This document shows positions 5,234-13,700 of a DNA stretch of 14,972 bases, piece by piece. Below the pieces are notes generated by a model, which was not told the origin of the DNA, made no database searches, and worked only from the letters and a program-made list of their open reading frames with translations. Positions within the stretch are counted from its first letter, which is position 1. Every line of letters begins with the position of its first letter. The DNA is taken from the NCBI GenBank assembly GCA_022703115.1, contig JAKLEK010000013.1, positions 1-14,972 of the forward strand, written 5' to 3'. A program made the position numbers and the translations under genes. Source of the DNA: Elusimicrobiota bacterium. GTDB taxonomy: Bacteria > Elusimicrobiota > Elusimicrobia > Elusimicrobiales > UBA9959.

Positions 5234-5905
5234 CAGATATCCGGCCGAGTCCGGCCCGCGGTTCATCAGAAGGTCGAGGGCCGACATGTCCGGCTCGAAG
5301 CCGGGGAAGGCCTGCCCGTAGGGCACGACCTTGAAATCCTGCCAGGCAAGCTTTATTCCCGCGTTCCGGAACAGGGCTGCGTCCAGATAGCCGCGGGCTC
5401 CGGCCCCGGACAGATATTCGTCCGCGCCCACCGCCCCGCACAGGTCCACCAGCCTACGGGTCGAGACGGAAGAGAGCGAGAATTCCGAGGACCGTCTGAC
5501 CGGGGTCGTTATGCCTAAAGCGGCCCTGAGAAAGGAGATCGTGGCCTCCGCGAGCTCCCCGAGGAAGCGGTATCGCGCGGAATAGATGGATTCCAGGGCC
5601 GGCAGATAGTCCCGGAAGAAGCGCGCGCGGCCGTAGCTGGTCCTTATGGCCAGCAGATGCGATTCCCTCCACCTTCTCGAACCGTCCAGCTCGGCCGAAA
5701 GTATCTTCTGCGAGAACCTGCCCTTGGACAGCACCGGCGCCGTAAGGTAACGCCAGCCGTCCGCCACGCGTATCCTGTTCCGGTTCTGGAACTCCCGCTT
5801 CTCGAACTGAACGTCGTCGAGGTAGACGAAGACGTCGGCCGAACGCATTTTCGAGAAGAACCTCAGGCCCGGCCAGTACTGCAGCTGATGAATGGCGGCT
5901 TTCAT
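5231..5905 (-). CDS. wbqC: WbqC-family protein
   Basis: This is a 224-residue soluble protein of the WbqC family, found in O-antigen and other polysaccharide clusters; its biochemical role is not settled, though an acyl- or aminoacyl-transfer role has been suggested. Family features are IHQLQYWPGLRFFSKM (5-20), VYLDDVQFEKREFQNRNRI (27-45), ITTPVRRSSEF (132-142) and the C-terminal YGQAFPGFEPDMSALDLLMN (196-215). The reading frame extends 68 codons further upstream, but the homology begins at this ATG. The ATG also has a good GGGAGG site about 7 nt upstream and overlaps the previous stop as ATGA. It is the last gene of the polysaccharide operon. Together with the asparagine synthetase domain encoded two genes upstream, it hints that the glycan carries an amino or amide modification. 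That link is inferred from context. Confidence 0.88.
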   Translation of the reverse strand: MKAAIHQLQYWPGLRFFSKMRSADVFVYLDDVQFEKREFQNRNRIRVADGWRYLTAPVLSKGRFSQKILSAELDGSRRWRESHLLAIRTSYGRARFFRDYLPALESIYSARYRFLGELAEATISFLRAALGITTPVRRSSEFSLSSVSTRRLVDLCGAVGADEYLSGAGARGYLDAALFRNAGIKLAWQDFKVVPYGQAFPGFEPDMSALDLLMNRGPDSAGYL

Positions 5906-7638
5906 CCCCGGCCTCCCGCCGCGCCCCGGACCGGGAAAGGGGCGCCTAGCTCGTAGATCCAGAAATCCCCCTTCCTGACGGAGGAGAAAGGCCTGCCGAG
6001 GTCCGCCGGGGTCAGAGCGAGGAAAGCCTTTACCTGGTCTACCGTATTGGACGCAGGACCGAAGATGAAGAACCGGGAATCCCCGGCCCGCAGCACCTCC
6101 ATCGCGCACCCCATTTTTATGAAGCAGCCGTCGCCTATCTCCAAGAACGGGACCCCCGCCGCCCTCATGTCCCAGGCGAACTCGTTAGGGCCGGAAACCG
6201 TCCCTCCGGTGAAACGTCCGCTCACGTAGCGCACGGCCTCCGCCTTCCCTGAAGTTCCGTAGCCGTAGGTGGTGAAATAAGCGGCGCGGGCCTGCACGCC
6301 CAGCATCGCCGCCTGCCAGACGAAAACGTAAGCCGCCAGCGCCGACGCCGGCCCCATTCCGCGGCGGCCGAAGAGAAAGACCAGGAGGCCCATGACCAGC
6401 GCCGGAACGGCTGCGGCCTGCAGCGCCAGCTTCAGCGCGGCGCCCCCGGTCCCGCCGCCGGAAATGAGCGTCTCCCTGAAGCCGTGGTTGAAAGTGTATA
6501 TGGGATCCCCGGCCAGGAAGAGGCAGAACGCTGCCGCGGCTGCCGCGGCCAGCCGGCGGCGCGCCGCCGGCCCGGACCAGAGGGCGTCCGAGACTTCGGC
6601 CGCGTAAGCTCCGCAAAGAGCGCAAAGCGCCGGCAGGATGGCGGCGTGGTATTTCGGGAAACCGTTCGAAGTCCCTTTGCTGGCCCAGGCGCCGGCCAGG
6701 AAGATGAGGATGAAGAAGTTCATGACCCTTTCCGGTCCCGAGCCCATACCTTTCCTGAGCGCCCGCCAGGCCCAAAGGAGCAGGAGCGGCCAGAGCCAGA
6801 GCAGCACCCTGAGCACGGCCACGGCCTTCCCGTACAGGAACGCGCCCGCTCCCGCGGACAGGTCCTGCCGCTGATAGTTAAGCAGCATCTCTTCCACCAG
6901 GTAACGGAACGGGCCCAGGCGGTCCGGCACGGGCAGCGCGTATCGGGCGTATACCGCCCAGGTAAGCGCGAAGACGATGGTCCCGGCGGCCAGGGCCGCG
7001 AGCCCCCGGCGGTACCGGCCGCGGGCGCCGGCTCCGTCGGTCAGAGCGGCCGCGGGGGAAGCGAGGACCAGGAACAGAGAATGTATAAGTTTAGCCCACA
7101 GGTTCAGAGCGAAAGCGGCCGAAACGGCGGCTGTCCTGAAAGAACCGCCCCCGGAATATAAAAGGCAGAAATAGGCGGCGGCCGCGGCCGGGACGGGGCC
7201 GGTATCGCCGAGGTCCAGCAGGAATATGCCCTGAACGGCCAGCGGCGAGGTGAAATAAAGCGCGGCTCCCGCCAAAGCGGCCCGTAAACGTCTCCCCTCT
7301 TCCGCGAGCCTGCCGGAGAGATGGAAGACCAGCCATCCGGTAACAAGATAGCAGACGAAGTTAAGGAGCCTGGCCTGTTCCAGAGGGCCGCCGCCGAACA
7401 GGGGCTGGAACATCGCGAGGAGATAAAGGTAGAGCGGAGGATGTATGACGTACGGGTCCGCGGCGAAGGTCCCGGAACGTATCGCCCGCGCGGCGTCCAG
7501 CGCCCAGCCGTCCCACTGCGCGGAAGGATAATGCAGCTTGTCCGAAGAAAGGATAAGCGCGGCCGCCGGCAGGGCGAGCAGGACCGCGGCCGTCAGCGCG
7601 GTCTTCCAGAAAGCAGGGGTTCCTTGTTCCTGTCTCAT
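5902..7638 (-). CDS. ArnT/PMT-type membrane glycosyltransferase (GT-C fold)
   Basis: This is a 578-residue polytopic membrane protein with about ten hydrophobic segments between residues 13 and 450 and a soluble C-terminal part (about 455-578). The first extracytoplasmic loop has WDGWALDAARAI (42-53) with acidic residues where GT-C enzymes hold the catalytic Asp, followed by HPPLYLYLLAMFQPLFG (66-82), the hallmark of PMT/ArnT-like proteins. FPKYHAAILPALCAL (327-341) matches the later conserved region. Such enzymes move a sugar from a polyprenyl-phosphate donor to lipid A, protein or glycan on the outer face of the inner membrane. The frame is open 142 codons further upstream, but that stretch overlaps the previous gene. 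The ATG chosen overlaps the previous stop as ATGA and leads into the first helix. GAGGA about 12 nt upstream may be the ribosome site. Donor and acceptor are unknown. Confidence 0.85.
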   Translation of the reverse strand: MRQEQGTPAFWKTALTAAVLLALPAAALILSSDKLHYPSAQWDGWALDAARAIRSGTFAADPYVIHPPLYLYLLAMFQPLFGGGPLEQARLLNFVCYLVTGWLVFHLSGRLAEEGRRLRAALAGAALYFTSPLAVQGIFLLDLGDTGPVPAAAAAYFCLLYSGGGSFRTAAVSAAFALNLWAKLIHSLFLVLASPAAALTDGAGARGRYRRGLAALAAGTIVFALTWAVYARYALPVPDRLGPFRYLVEEMLLNYQRQDLSAGAGAFLYGKAVAVLRVLLWLWPLLLLWAWRALRKGMGSGPERVMNFFILIFLAGAWASKGTSNGFPKYHAAILPALCALCGAYAAEVSDALWSGPAARRRLAAAAAAAFCLFLAGDPIYTFNHGFRETLISGGGTGGAALKLALQAAAVPALVMGLLVFLFGRRGMGPASALAAYVFVWQAAMLGVQARAAYFTTYGYGTSGKAEAVRYVSGRFTGGTVSGPNEFAWDMRAAGVPFLEIGDGCFIKMGCAMEVLRAGDSRFFIFGPASNTVDQVKAFLALTPADLGRPFSSVRKGDFWIYELGAPFPVRGAAGGRG

Positions 7639-10568
7639 TTCGACAGCAGTTCCTCCGCCGCGGAAATCACCTGCTCCGGGCTTACGCTCTCCAGACATGC
7701 CGGCACGGGACAATCGAATTCGTAACAGGGAACCGCGCAGCCGGCCGAGGGGTTCCGGACGACCCGGCGTCGGTCCTCCGGCACGGACGGAGCGAAACGC
7801 GCGTGGTCGCCGGGCCCGAACACGCATACGGTCCTGGTCCCAGCCGCCGCGGCCATATGCATGGGCCCGGTATCGTTGGTGATGAAGACGTCCAGCATCC
7901 GGTACAGCGCGGCGCTCTCCCTGACTGAATAGATACCGGCCGCTGAGAACACCCGGTCCGATATCATGAGCTCCTCCGCCAGATCCCTCTCCGAAGGGGA
8001 GCCGGTCACTATAACGGCCGCCCCCGGATGCCTCTCCAGGAGGAGCCGGACCAGCGCCTTCCACTTCTCAGGCGGCCAGCGGCGGGAAGGCCTGAAGGCC
8101 CCCGGGTTCAGTCCTATAAGCGGCTTTCCGCTTATGCCGCGTTCCGCCAGGTCCCGCCGGACCCTGCTTTCCTCGGCGGCCCCCGGAACGTAGCGTATCT
8201 CGAGGTCGCGGGGCTTCAGGCCGAGCGGGGCCAGCAGCTCCGCCGTGAGAGCGACCTCGCTTTTGCTCTCCACGAGGTCCTCGAAAGAGGTGCGGTCGCC
8301 GGCCGGGCCGAACCCTTTCAACGCCCTGCACGAGGACAGTCCCGGCTTCACCATCAGATTTATGAACCGCGCCTTCAGCAGGCCGGCGAAAGAGGAGACC
8401 AGGCTGAAGTTAACCAGCGCGTCGAACCTCTCCGCGCGGAGACGCAGCAGCTCCCGGACGAATTTAAACGCGGATACCGGCCCGAAGGCGCGATAACGTA
8501 TCGGCACCGAACGCACCCTGTCTATACCGGGGATCCCCGCGGCCAGGTCCGCGGAACGGTCTATGGTCAGCAGCTCCAGAACGGCCTCCGGATAAGCCTC
8601 CTTTATAGCCCGAACCGCCGGGGTCATCATTATAATGTCCCCGAGACCGGCCATGTTCACCAGCAGGATCCTGCGCGAGCCGCGCACGTTCCAGGCGCCG
8701 CCGATGGCCGCGGCCGGATGGCGGCGCTGATGCTCGAACCACAGATGGAAGACCGCGGCCGCGTGTATGCGGTCGTACAGGTTCCGCCGGCCGGAAGCGT
8801 GCTCCGAAAGCGTCCTCTCCACCCCCTCCGGCGACAGCGCTCCGGCGCGCAAGACGCTCTCCCTGCCGAGCGCCGCGGCGGTGAAAGCCTTGAGCTCTTT
8901 TTCCTGCCAGCGCGCCAACGGCACCTGGAACCCCCTCTTCGGACCTTCCAACGCTCCAGGCGGCAGCCTGCCGGCCATGGCCTTCTTCAGGAGATGTTTC
9001 AGCCTGAAGCCCCTCGTTTTCGCGGCCAGCGGAACCCCGGCCATGAACTCCACCAGGCGGGTATCCAGAAAAGGGACCCTGAGCTCCAGGGAATTGGCCA
9101 TCGAAGTCCTGTCGGCCAGACACAACAGATCGTCGGGCAGGTAAGTCCCCAGTTCGTATTCGAAGACCCCGTCGGGACCAAGCGGCAGCCCTCCCCGGAC
9201 GGCGCCGCCGCGAGGCAGAGCCGAGAGCAGGGAGGCGGAATAGAGATCCTTCTTCTCCCCGTCTCCAAGATAGGAAAGCCAGGAATCGTAAGCGGACCCG
9301 AAATCGCCGCCGCCGGCGGAAAGGAAGCGCTTGGCGCGCCCGGCCGTATTGGACGGCGAACGGCTTTCAGGCAGCAAGGCGGCGGCCCGGCCGGCGGCCG
9401 AGCGAAGCGTGGACGGAAGTTTAAGGTACCAGGGCAGCAGCCTGGCGCCAAGATGGCGCGGATAGCCGGCGAAGAGCTCGTCGCCGCCTATCCCGGTCAG
9501 CGCCACGGTGACGCGCCGCCTGGCCTCTTTAGCGACCAGATAGCCGGCGATCGCCGAAGAGTCGGCGAACGGCTCGTCGAAAAGGCCGGCCAGTTCCGTT
9601 ATCGTCTCCGAGAGGTCCGGCTTCACCGGTATCCCGAAATGCTCGGCCCCGAAGTGCGCGGCGGCGGCGCGCGCGCGGTCCGTCTCGTCGAAATCGGCCG
9701 CGCCGTCACCGAAACCGGCCGTGAAGGTCTTCACCCCCCGACCGGCATGTTCCGTCATGAAGGCCAGCAGGGAGGCCGAATCCACGCCCCCGGACAGCAG
9801 CAGGCCGAGCGGCACGTCGCTCACCAGCTGCTCCCTGACGGAGGCGGAGAGCAGTTCGCGTATGCGCTCCGCGTAATATCCGTCCGGCCGCTCCGGGCCC
9901 GCCTCGGCCTCGAGCCGCCAGTATCTTTCGACCCGGACGCTCCCGCCGGAGAAGGACAGGACCGAGGCCGGCTCCAGTTTCAGCACGCCCTTGTACGCGG
10001 TCAGAGGGGCCGGGATGCAGAGCCTGGTGAAATACAGGTCCAGCGCCTCCGGGTCCAGTTCCCCGCACAGTCCGGAGACCAGCCGCAGCGCCTTCAATTC
10101 GGAAGCGAAATAAAGCCTGTCCCCGGAGAGAGCGTAGTAGAGCGGTTTTATGCCGAACTGGTCCCGGCCGAGCAGAAGCTTCCGCGCTTTCGAATCCCAG
10201 AGCGCGAAAGCGAACATCCCGCGCAGCAGTTTCGGGAAGGCGTCGCCGTGTTCCTCGTAAAGGTGGACGAGCACCTCGGTGTCGGACCGGGTCCGGAACA
10301 CGTGTCCCGACTTTTCCAGACCGGCCCGCAGTTCCCGGAAATTGTATATCTCCCCGTTGAAGACAACCCTTACCGAACCGTCCTCGCCGGAGATCGGCTG
10401 CGCCCCTCCGGCCGGATCGATCACGCGGAGACGGCGTACGCCGAGACCGACCCGGCCGGGGTCGATGAAGAACCCGTCCTCGTCCGGGCCCCGGTGCGCG
10501 AGGCTGGCGGCCATCGCCTTGAGCAGCGCCTCGTTACCTTCGTTAGCGAATCCGCATATCCCGCACAT
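7635..10568 (-). CDS. Fused asparagine synthetase (AsnB-type)-GT9 glycosyltransferase
   Basis: This is a single 977-residue frame made of two enzymes. Residues 1-615 are a glutamine-dependent asparagine synthetase: catalytic Cys2 (MCGICGF), HRGPDEDG (25-32), NGEIYNF (71-77), RDQFGIKPLYY (135-145), PP-loop SGGVDS (259-264) and GIGGDELFAGYPRH (359-372). Residues about 632-977 are a GT9 (ADP-heptose:LPS heptosyltransferase-type) domain: RRILLVNMAGLGDIIMMTPA (632-651), NPGAFRPSRRWP (821-832), TNDTGPMHMAAAAGT (897-911), VFGPGDHARF (916-925) and a Cys set (944, 948, 953, 958). AsnB proteins in sugar clusters are thought to amidate uronic acids or other carboxyls. The GT9 half would add a heptose or related sugar. 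The join (about 616-631) has no stop or obvious internal start. The ATG has a GAGGG site 9 nt upstream. A 42-bp gap separates it from the upstream gene and the next gene overlaps as ATGA. Confidence 0.92.
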   Translation of the reverse strand: MCGICGFANEGNEALLKAMAASLAHRGPDEDGFFIDPGRVGLGVRRLRVIDPAGGAQPISGEDGSVRVVFNGEIYNFRELRAGLEKSGHVFRTRSDTEVLVHLYEEHGDAFPKLLRGMFAFALWDSKARKLLLGRDQFGIKPLYYALSGDRLYFASELKALRLVSGLCGELDPEALDLYFTRLCIPAPLTAYKGVLKLEPASVLSFSGGSVRVERYWRLEAEAGPERPDGYYAERIRELLSASVREQLVSDVPLGLLLSGGVDSASLLAFMTEHAGRGVKTFTAGFGDGAADFDETDRARAAAAHFGAEHFGIPVKPDLSETITELAGLFDEPFADSSAIAGYLVAKEARRRVTVALTGIGGDELFAGYPRHLGARLLPWYLKLPSTLRSAAGRAAALLPESRSPSNTAGRAKRFLSAGGGDFGSAYDSWLSYLGDGEKKDLYSASLLSALPRGGAVRGGLPLGPDGVFEYELGTYLPDDLLCLADRTSMANSLELRVPFLDTRLVEFMAGVPLAAKTRGFRLKHLLKKAMAGRLPPGALEGPKRGFQVPLARWQEKELKAFTAAALGRESVLRAGALSPEGVERTLSEHASGRRNLYDRIHAAAVFHLWFEHQRRHPAAAIGGAWNVRGSRRILLVNMAGLGDIIMMTPAVRAIKEAYPEAVLELLTIDRSADLAAGIPGIDRVRSVPIRYRAFGPVSAFKFVRELLRLRAERFDALVNFSLVSSFAGLLKARFINLMVKPGLSSCRALKGFGPAGDRTSFEDLVESKSEVALTAELLAPLGLKPRDLEIRYVPGAAEESRVRRDLAERGISGKPLIGLNPGAFRPSRRWPPEKWKALVRLLLERHPGAAVIVTGSPSERDLAEELMISDRVFSAAGIYSVRESAALYRMLDVFITNDTGPMHMAAAAGTRTVCVFGPGDHARFAPSVPEDRRRVVRNPSAGCAVPCYEFDCPVPACLESVSPEQVISAAEELLSK

Positions 10569-10610
10569 ATATCGTCCCTCTCGCGCCCGGCCGATGACAG
10601 TACCTGCCGG

Positions 10611-11771
10611 TCAGACCGTGCTCCCGCCGGAGCCGGCCAGTTCCTCGTAAAGCGCCTCGTGGGCCTTTATAGTCCGGTCCAGACCGAACCTGGCGGCGGC
10701 CAGTTCCCCGCCTCTGCGCCCCATGGCGGCGGCGGCCGCCCTGTCCCGGAAAAGCGAGAGCATGGCCCCCGCCAGGGCCCGCGCGTCGCCCGGCGGCACC
10801 AGCAGTCCGCTCTCCCCGCCGGACACGCTTTCTTTCACGCCGTCTATATCCGAAGCGATCACCGGTTTCCCGGCCGACATCGCCTCCAGGACCGCCATCG
10901 GAAAACCTTCCCGGAGCGAAGGGAGGACAAGTACGTCCAGGGCCTCCAGGAGCGGGCTCACGTCTTTCACGAAACCGGCGAAGATAAAATCCTTTTCAAG
11001 CCCCCGGGCCGAGACCATGGCTTTAAGCTCCCGCTCCAGCGGTCCCTCCCCGGCTATGAGATATTTCATGCCCGGCGCGGCGCCGGAGCCTGCTATGATC
11101 CCGGCGGCCTCGATAAAGTACGAAAGCCCTTTTTCACGGCTGAGCCTGGATACTGCGCCGGCAAGAAAAGCCCCTTCCGGGATCCCCAGCGCGGCACGGA
11201 TAGCTGAGGAGTGGCCGGCTTCGCGGAACGCCTCTACCCCGTTGTATATCCTTACCACTTTCCGGGCAGGGACCCCACGGCCCGAGACCAGTTTTTTCTC
11301 TATATGGTCCGCCACCGCCACGAACCTGTCGACCAGAAGGCCTGTGGCGCGGTCCAGCGCGGTATACACGGCCCTCCTGAAAAGCGGGACGTCGTATTCC
11401 TCCACCGGTGAGGCCACGGTCGAGACCACGGCGGCACCTGCGGCTCTAGCCGCGGTCCGGGCGTAAAAGTCGGCCCTGGCCCCCTGGCTGTGCGCTATAC
11501 GCACGCCGTTCTCAAGGATGAACTTTTTCAACCGGAAGTACGCCGACAGCGACGCCCTCCCCCGCAGGTCCAGGTCAAGTATCCGCGCGGCGCCTTCTAT
11601 GGCCCCGGTGAACACGGCGGAACCGGAACCGCGCGGGCCGACCAGGCAGGCCGCGCAGACCTCGTAACGCCGCCGGTCCAGGCCGTTGATGAGCTGCGCG
11701 AAGGCGCGCTCGCCTCCGCCGAAGCTTTCGTTCTCGATCACGTAAAGGATGGTCGTCTTACCCGGCGTCAT
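10611..11771 (-). CDS. GT4-family glycosyltransferase
   Basis: This is a 386-residue GT-B enzyme of family GT4. The N-terminal acceptor domain has the glycine-rich FGGGERAFAQLINGL (17-31). The C-terminal nucleotide-sugar domain has RIYNGVE (174-180), AVSRLSREKGLSYFIEAA (206-223), LIAGEGPLERELK (238-250) and the EX7E donor motif EGFPMAVLEAMSAGKPVIAS (288-307, Glu288 and Glu296). It would transfer a sugar from a nucleotide donor to a lipid-linked glycan on the cytoplasmic side. The ATG overlaps the previous gene's stop as ATGA, with GGGAG about 11 nt upstream. Sugar specificity cannot be read from the sequence. It is only distantly similar to the other GT4 enzyme just upstream, so the pair is unlikely to be a recent duplication. 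Confidence 0.92.
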   Translation of the reverse strand: MTPGKTTILYVIENESFGGGERAFAQLINGLDRRRYEVCAACLVGPRGSGSAVFTGAIEGAARILDLDLRGRASLSAYFRLKKFILENGVRIAHSQGARADFYARTAARAAGAAVVSTVASPVEEYDVPLFRRAVYTALDRATGLLVDRFVAVADHIEKKLVSGRGVPARKVVRIYNGVEAFREAGHSSAIRAALGIPEGAFLAGAVSRLSREKGLSYFIEAAGIIAGSGAAPGMKYLIAGEGPLERELKAMVSARGLEKDFIFAGFVKDVSPLLEALDVLVLPSLREGFPMAVLEAMSAGKPVIASDIDGVKESVSGGESGLLVPPGDARALAGAMLSLFRDRAAAAAMGRRGGELAAARFGLDRTIKAHEALYEELAGSGGSTV

Positions 11772-12889
11772 AGGACGGCAAGCTCCCGGTATATCCGCTC
11801 GTAGCCCCTGGCCATGGCCTCCACGCTGAAACCGGCCGAGACCATGGCGCGGGCCGCCGCCGCCATCTTACCGGCCTCTGCCGGTCCGTCAAGCAGGCGG
11901 GCCAGCGCGGCGGAAAGCGCGGGGACGTCGTCCGGCCCGAAAGACAGCCCGGTGACCCCGTCCTTCAGCAGGTCCGCGTGGCCCGGGATCGCGGAAGCCG
12001 CGCACGGCACTCCGGCCAGCATGGCTTCGCCCAGGGCCAGCGGCAGCCCCTCCCACCTGGAAGGCGCGGCGTAAACGTCAGCCGCGGCGAGGACGCCGCC
12101 GGCGTCCGGCCGCCGTCCGAGAAAGTGCACCAGGTCCCTCACGCCCAGCCCGGCGGCCAGGGCCCTGAGCGCCGGGGCGTCCTCGCCGTCCCCGGCCAGA
12201 AGGAGCCGCAGGCGTCTCGCGGATGCAAGTCCGGCGAAAGCGCGAATGAGGGTGTCCTGGCCTTTCTGTCCGGTCAGCCTGCCCACGCAACAGACCACTT
12301 TCTCTTCCGGAGCTATGCCGAGTTCGGCGCGCAGGACGGGACCGTCTGACGCCGGAACCCGCTCGATCCCGTTCGGGACCACCCGCGTCCTGCGCTCATG
12401 AGGTCCCCCGGACCGCGGCAGTCCGTCGGCCAGGCCGCGCGAACACAGCACTATCCTGTCGCAGAGCGAAAGAGTGAGAAGGTTCAGCGAACGCCAGGGC
12501 CCGGGCTCGCTGGATAAAGGGTTCTGCACGGCATGCACTATCTTAGCGCCGCCCAGCAGCGGCTTCATGAGCCGGAGAGGGACCGACAGCTCCGCCATAT
12601 TGGTCTGCACTATGTCCGGCCGGTAGGAGCGCAGCAGCCGGACCAGGCCGGACCAGGCCGCCGGGTCCAGATAGCGTCTGGCGCCCAGCACGGTCACTTC
12701 GGCCCCGCAGCCGGAGAACAGGGGCGCCAGAGCGTCGTCGGCTCCGAAGGAACAGACCGCGGCGCTGAAAACCGACCTGTCCAGGTGCCTGACGATGTTC
12801 AGCGCCACCCTCTGCGCCCCGAACGGGGCCAGATCGTGGATCAGGACCAGGAGTCTCTTTTTCCCGGAAGAAGGCGGGTTCATCGTCAT
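11768..12889 (-). CDS. GT4-family glycosyltransferase
   Basis: This is a 373-residue GT-B glycosyltransferase. Its N-terminal domain begins RLLVLIHDLAPFGAQRVALN (12-31), with FGAQR in place of the usual FGGAER glycine motif. The donor domain has VVPNGIE (170-176), CVGRLTGQKGQDTLIRAF (201-218), LAGDGEDAPALRALA (231-245) and the EX7E motif EGLPLALGEAMLAGVP (280-295, Glu280 and Glu288). The role is presumably sugar transfer during assembly of the glycan repeat unit. It starts 10 bp after the stop of the CDP-alcohol transferase gene. A second ATG two codons downstream (12883-12881) is equally possible, and neither has a strong ribosome site, so translation probably depends on coupling. Family assignment is firm; the sugar is unknown. 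Confidence 0.92.
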   Translation of the reverse strand: MTMNPPSSGKKRLLVLIHDLAPFGAQRVALNIVRHLDRSVFSAAVCSFGADDALAPLFSGCGAEVTVLGARRYLDPAAWSGLVRLLRSYRPDIVQTNMAELSVPLRLMKPLLGGAKIVHAVQNPLSSEPGPWRSLNLLTLSLCDRIVLCSRGLADGLPRSGGPHERRTRVVPNGIERVPASDGPVLRAELGIAPEEKVVCCVGRLTGQKGQDTLIRAFAGLASARRLRLLLAGDGEDAPALRALAAGLGVRDLVHFLGRRPDAGGVLAAADVYAAPSRWEGLPLALGEAMLAGVPCAASAIPGHADLLKDGVTGLSFGPDDVPALSAALARLLDGPAEAGKMAAAARAMVSAGFSVEAMARGYERIYRELAVL

Positions 12890-12899
12890 GCGGCCGGCG

Positions 12900-13700
12900 T
12901 CAGGCTTCCCTCCCCAGACCGGAATCGAACACCTTCCTGCCCCGGCGGGCGTAGACGAACAGGAGCGAGACCGCCAGCGCGGAGTAGAGCGCGAGATAGA
13001 ACAGCAGCAGCGCGTCCGCGGCGCCGGCGAGGCAGGCCGCCGCGAACAGCACGTACTGCGTCTCCCTGACCCTCAGGTTGTGCAGCGCTATTTTGGCTAT
13101 CTTCGCCGGGCCCGAGCTTCCCTCGGCGGGGTTGGGCGCGGGTAGGACGCCTTTTCCGGCCTGGAGCTCCTCCCAGTAGCCGCGCAGTGAAACGTCGAAG
13201 AGCCCTTCCAGATAGGCCGCGTAGGAAAAGAGCAGCGCCGCGGCCGCTCCAGCGGCGGGCCAGGCCTCCGGCCGGACCCATGGCATGGCGCGGAGCGAGG
13301 GCATGCGCCAGACCGCCGCCCCGACCACGGCCCAGAAGAACATGTCGGCCCAGCTCATGCTCGAGTCCAGGAAACGGCCGTAGGGATTGCGGGTGCGCAT
13401 GGCCCGCGCTATGCCCCCGTCCAGGCAGTCGCAGAAATTGAACAGCATCAGCAGGGCGATGCCGGGCCAGAGCAGCGGGGCGCCGGGCCGGAGCAGGCAG
13501 GCGAATCCGGCCAGCGCCGCCAGGCCGGAGAACCAGGAGACGGACTCAGAGGATACGCCCAGCCTTATCAGCAGCCAGATCGCCGGGAAGGACGGAGGCC
13601 TGAAAAGGTACGTGTTCACGAAAAGAAAACGCTCGTAGCCGGAGCGGACCGAGTGCGCCGCCCGGACCTCGCCAAGGGACGGTAAGGTTATCTGGTTCAT
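12900..13700 (-). CDS. CDP-alcohol phosphatidyltransferase-family membrane protein with altered last catalytic Asp
   Basis: This is a 266-residue protein with about six hydrophobic segments, among them 55-70, 76-92, 117-133, 147-165, 215-232 and 234-250. The signature DCLDGGIAR (91-99), then eight residues, then GRFLD (108-112), matches the CDP-alcohol transferase motif DxxDGxxAR-x8-GxxxDxxxD up to the third Asp. The fourth position is Ser116, with an Asp only at 119. That fourth Asp is the proposed catalytic base, so the protein may be atypical or may use Asp119. Family members join a CDP-activated alcohol (CDP-glycerol, CDP-diacylglycerol and similar) to another alcohol, making a phosphodiester. 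In a glycan cluster this suggests a polyol-phosphate or lipid-phosphate link. The frame is open 70 codons further upstream into the methyltransferase gene. The ATG chosen has an excellent AAAGGAG site 5 nt upstream and overlaps the previous stop as ATGA. Confidence 0.85.
   Translation of the reverse strand: MNQITLPSLGEVRAAHSVRSGYERFLFVNTYLFRPPSFPAIWLLIRLGVSSESVSWFSGLAALAGFACLLRPGAPLLWPGIALLMLFNFCDCLDGGIARAMRTRNPYGRFLDSSMSWADMFFWAVVGAAVWRMPSLRAMPWVRPEAWPAAGAAAALLFSYAAYLEGLFDVSLRGYWEELQAGKGVLPAPNPAEGSSGPAKIAKIALHNLRVRETQYVLFAAACLAGAADALLLFYLALYSALAVSLLFVYARRGRKVFDSGLGREA

Noticed and set aside
5906..6109. 68-codon N-terminal extension of the WbqC gene
   Set aside because: It overlaps the previous gene, has Gly/Arg/Pro-rich non-homologous sequence, and the family homology begins exactly at the later ATG, which has a good ribosome site.
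8028..11207. Very long open frame (1059 codons) on the plus strand opposite the AsnB-GT9 fusion gene
   Set aside because: It lies antisense to a gene with clear catalytic motifs, its translation is rich in Arg, Gly, Pro and Gln with no recognisable domain, and such frames are expected opposite GC-biased genes.
12639..12660. Tandem duplication of a 10-bp segment, GACCAGGCCG, inside a GT4 gene
   Set aside because: The reading frame is intact and the protein aligns normally with GT4 enzymes through it; this is chance repetition in GC-rich coding DNA.
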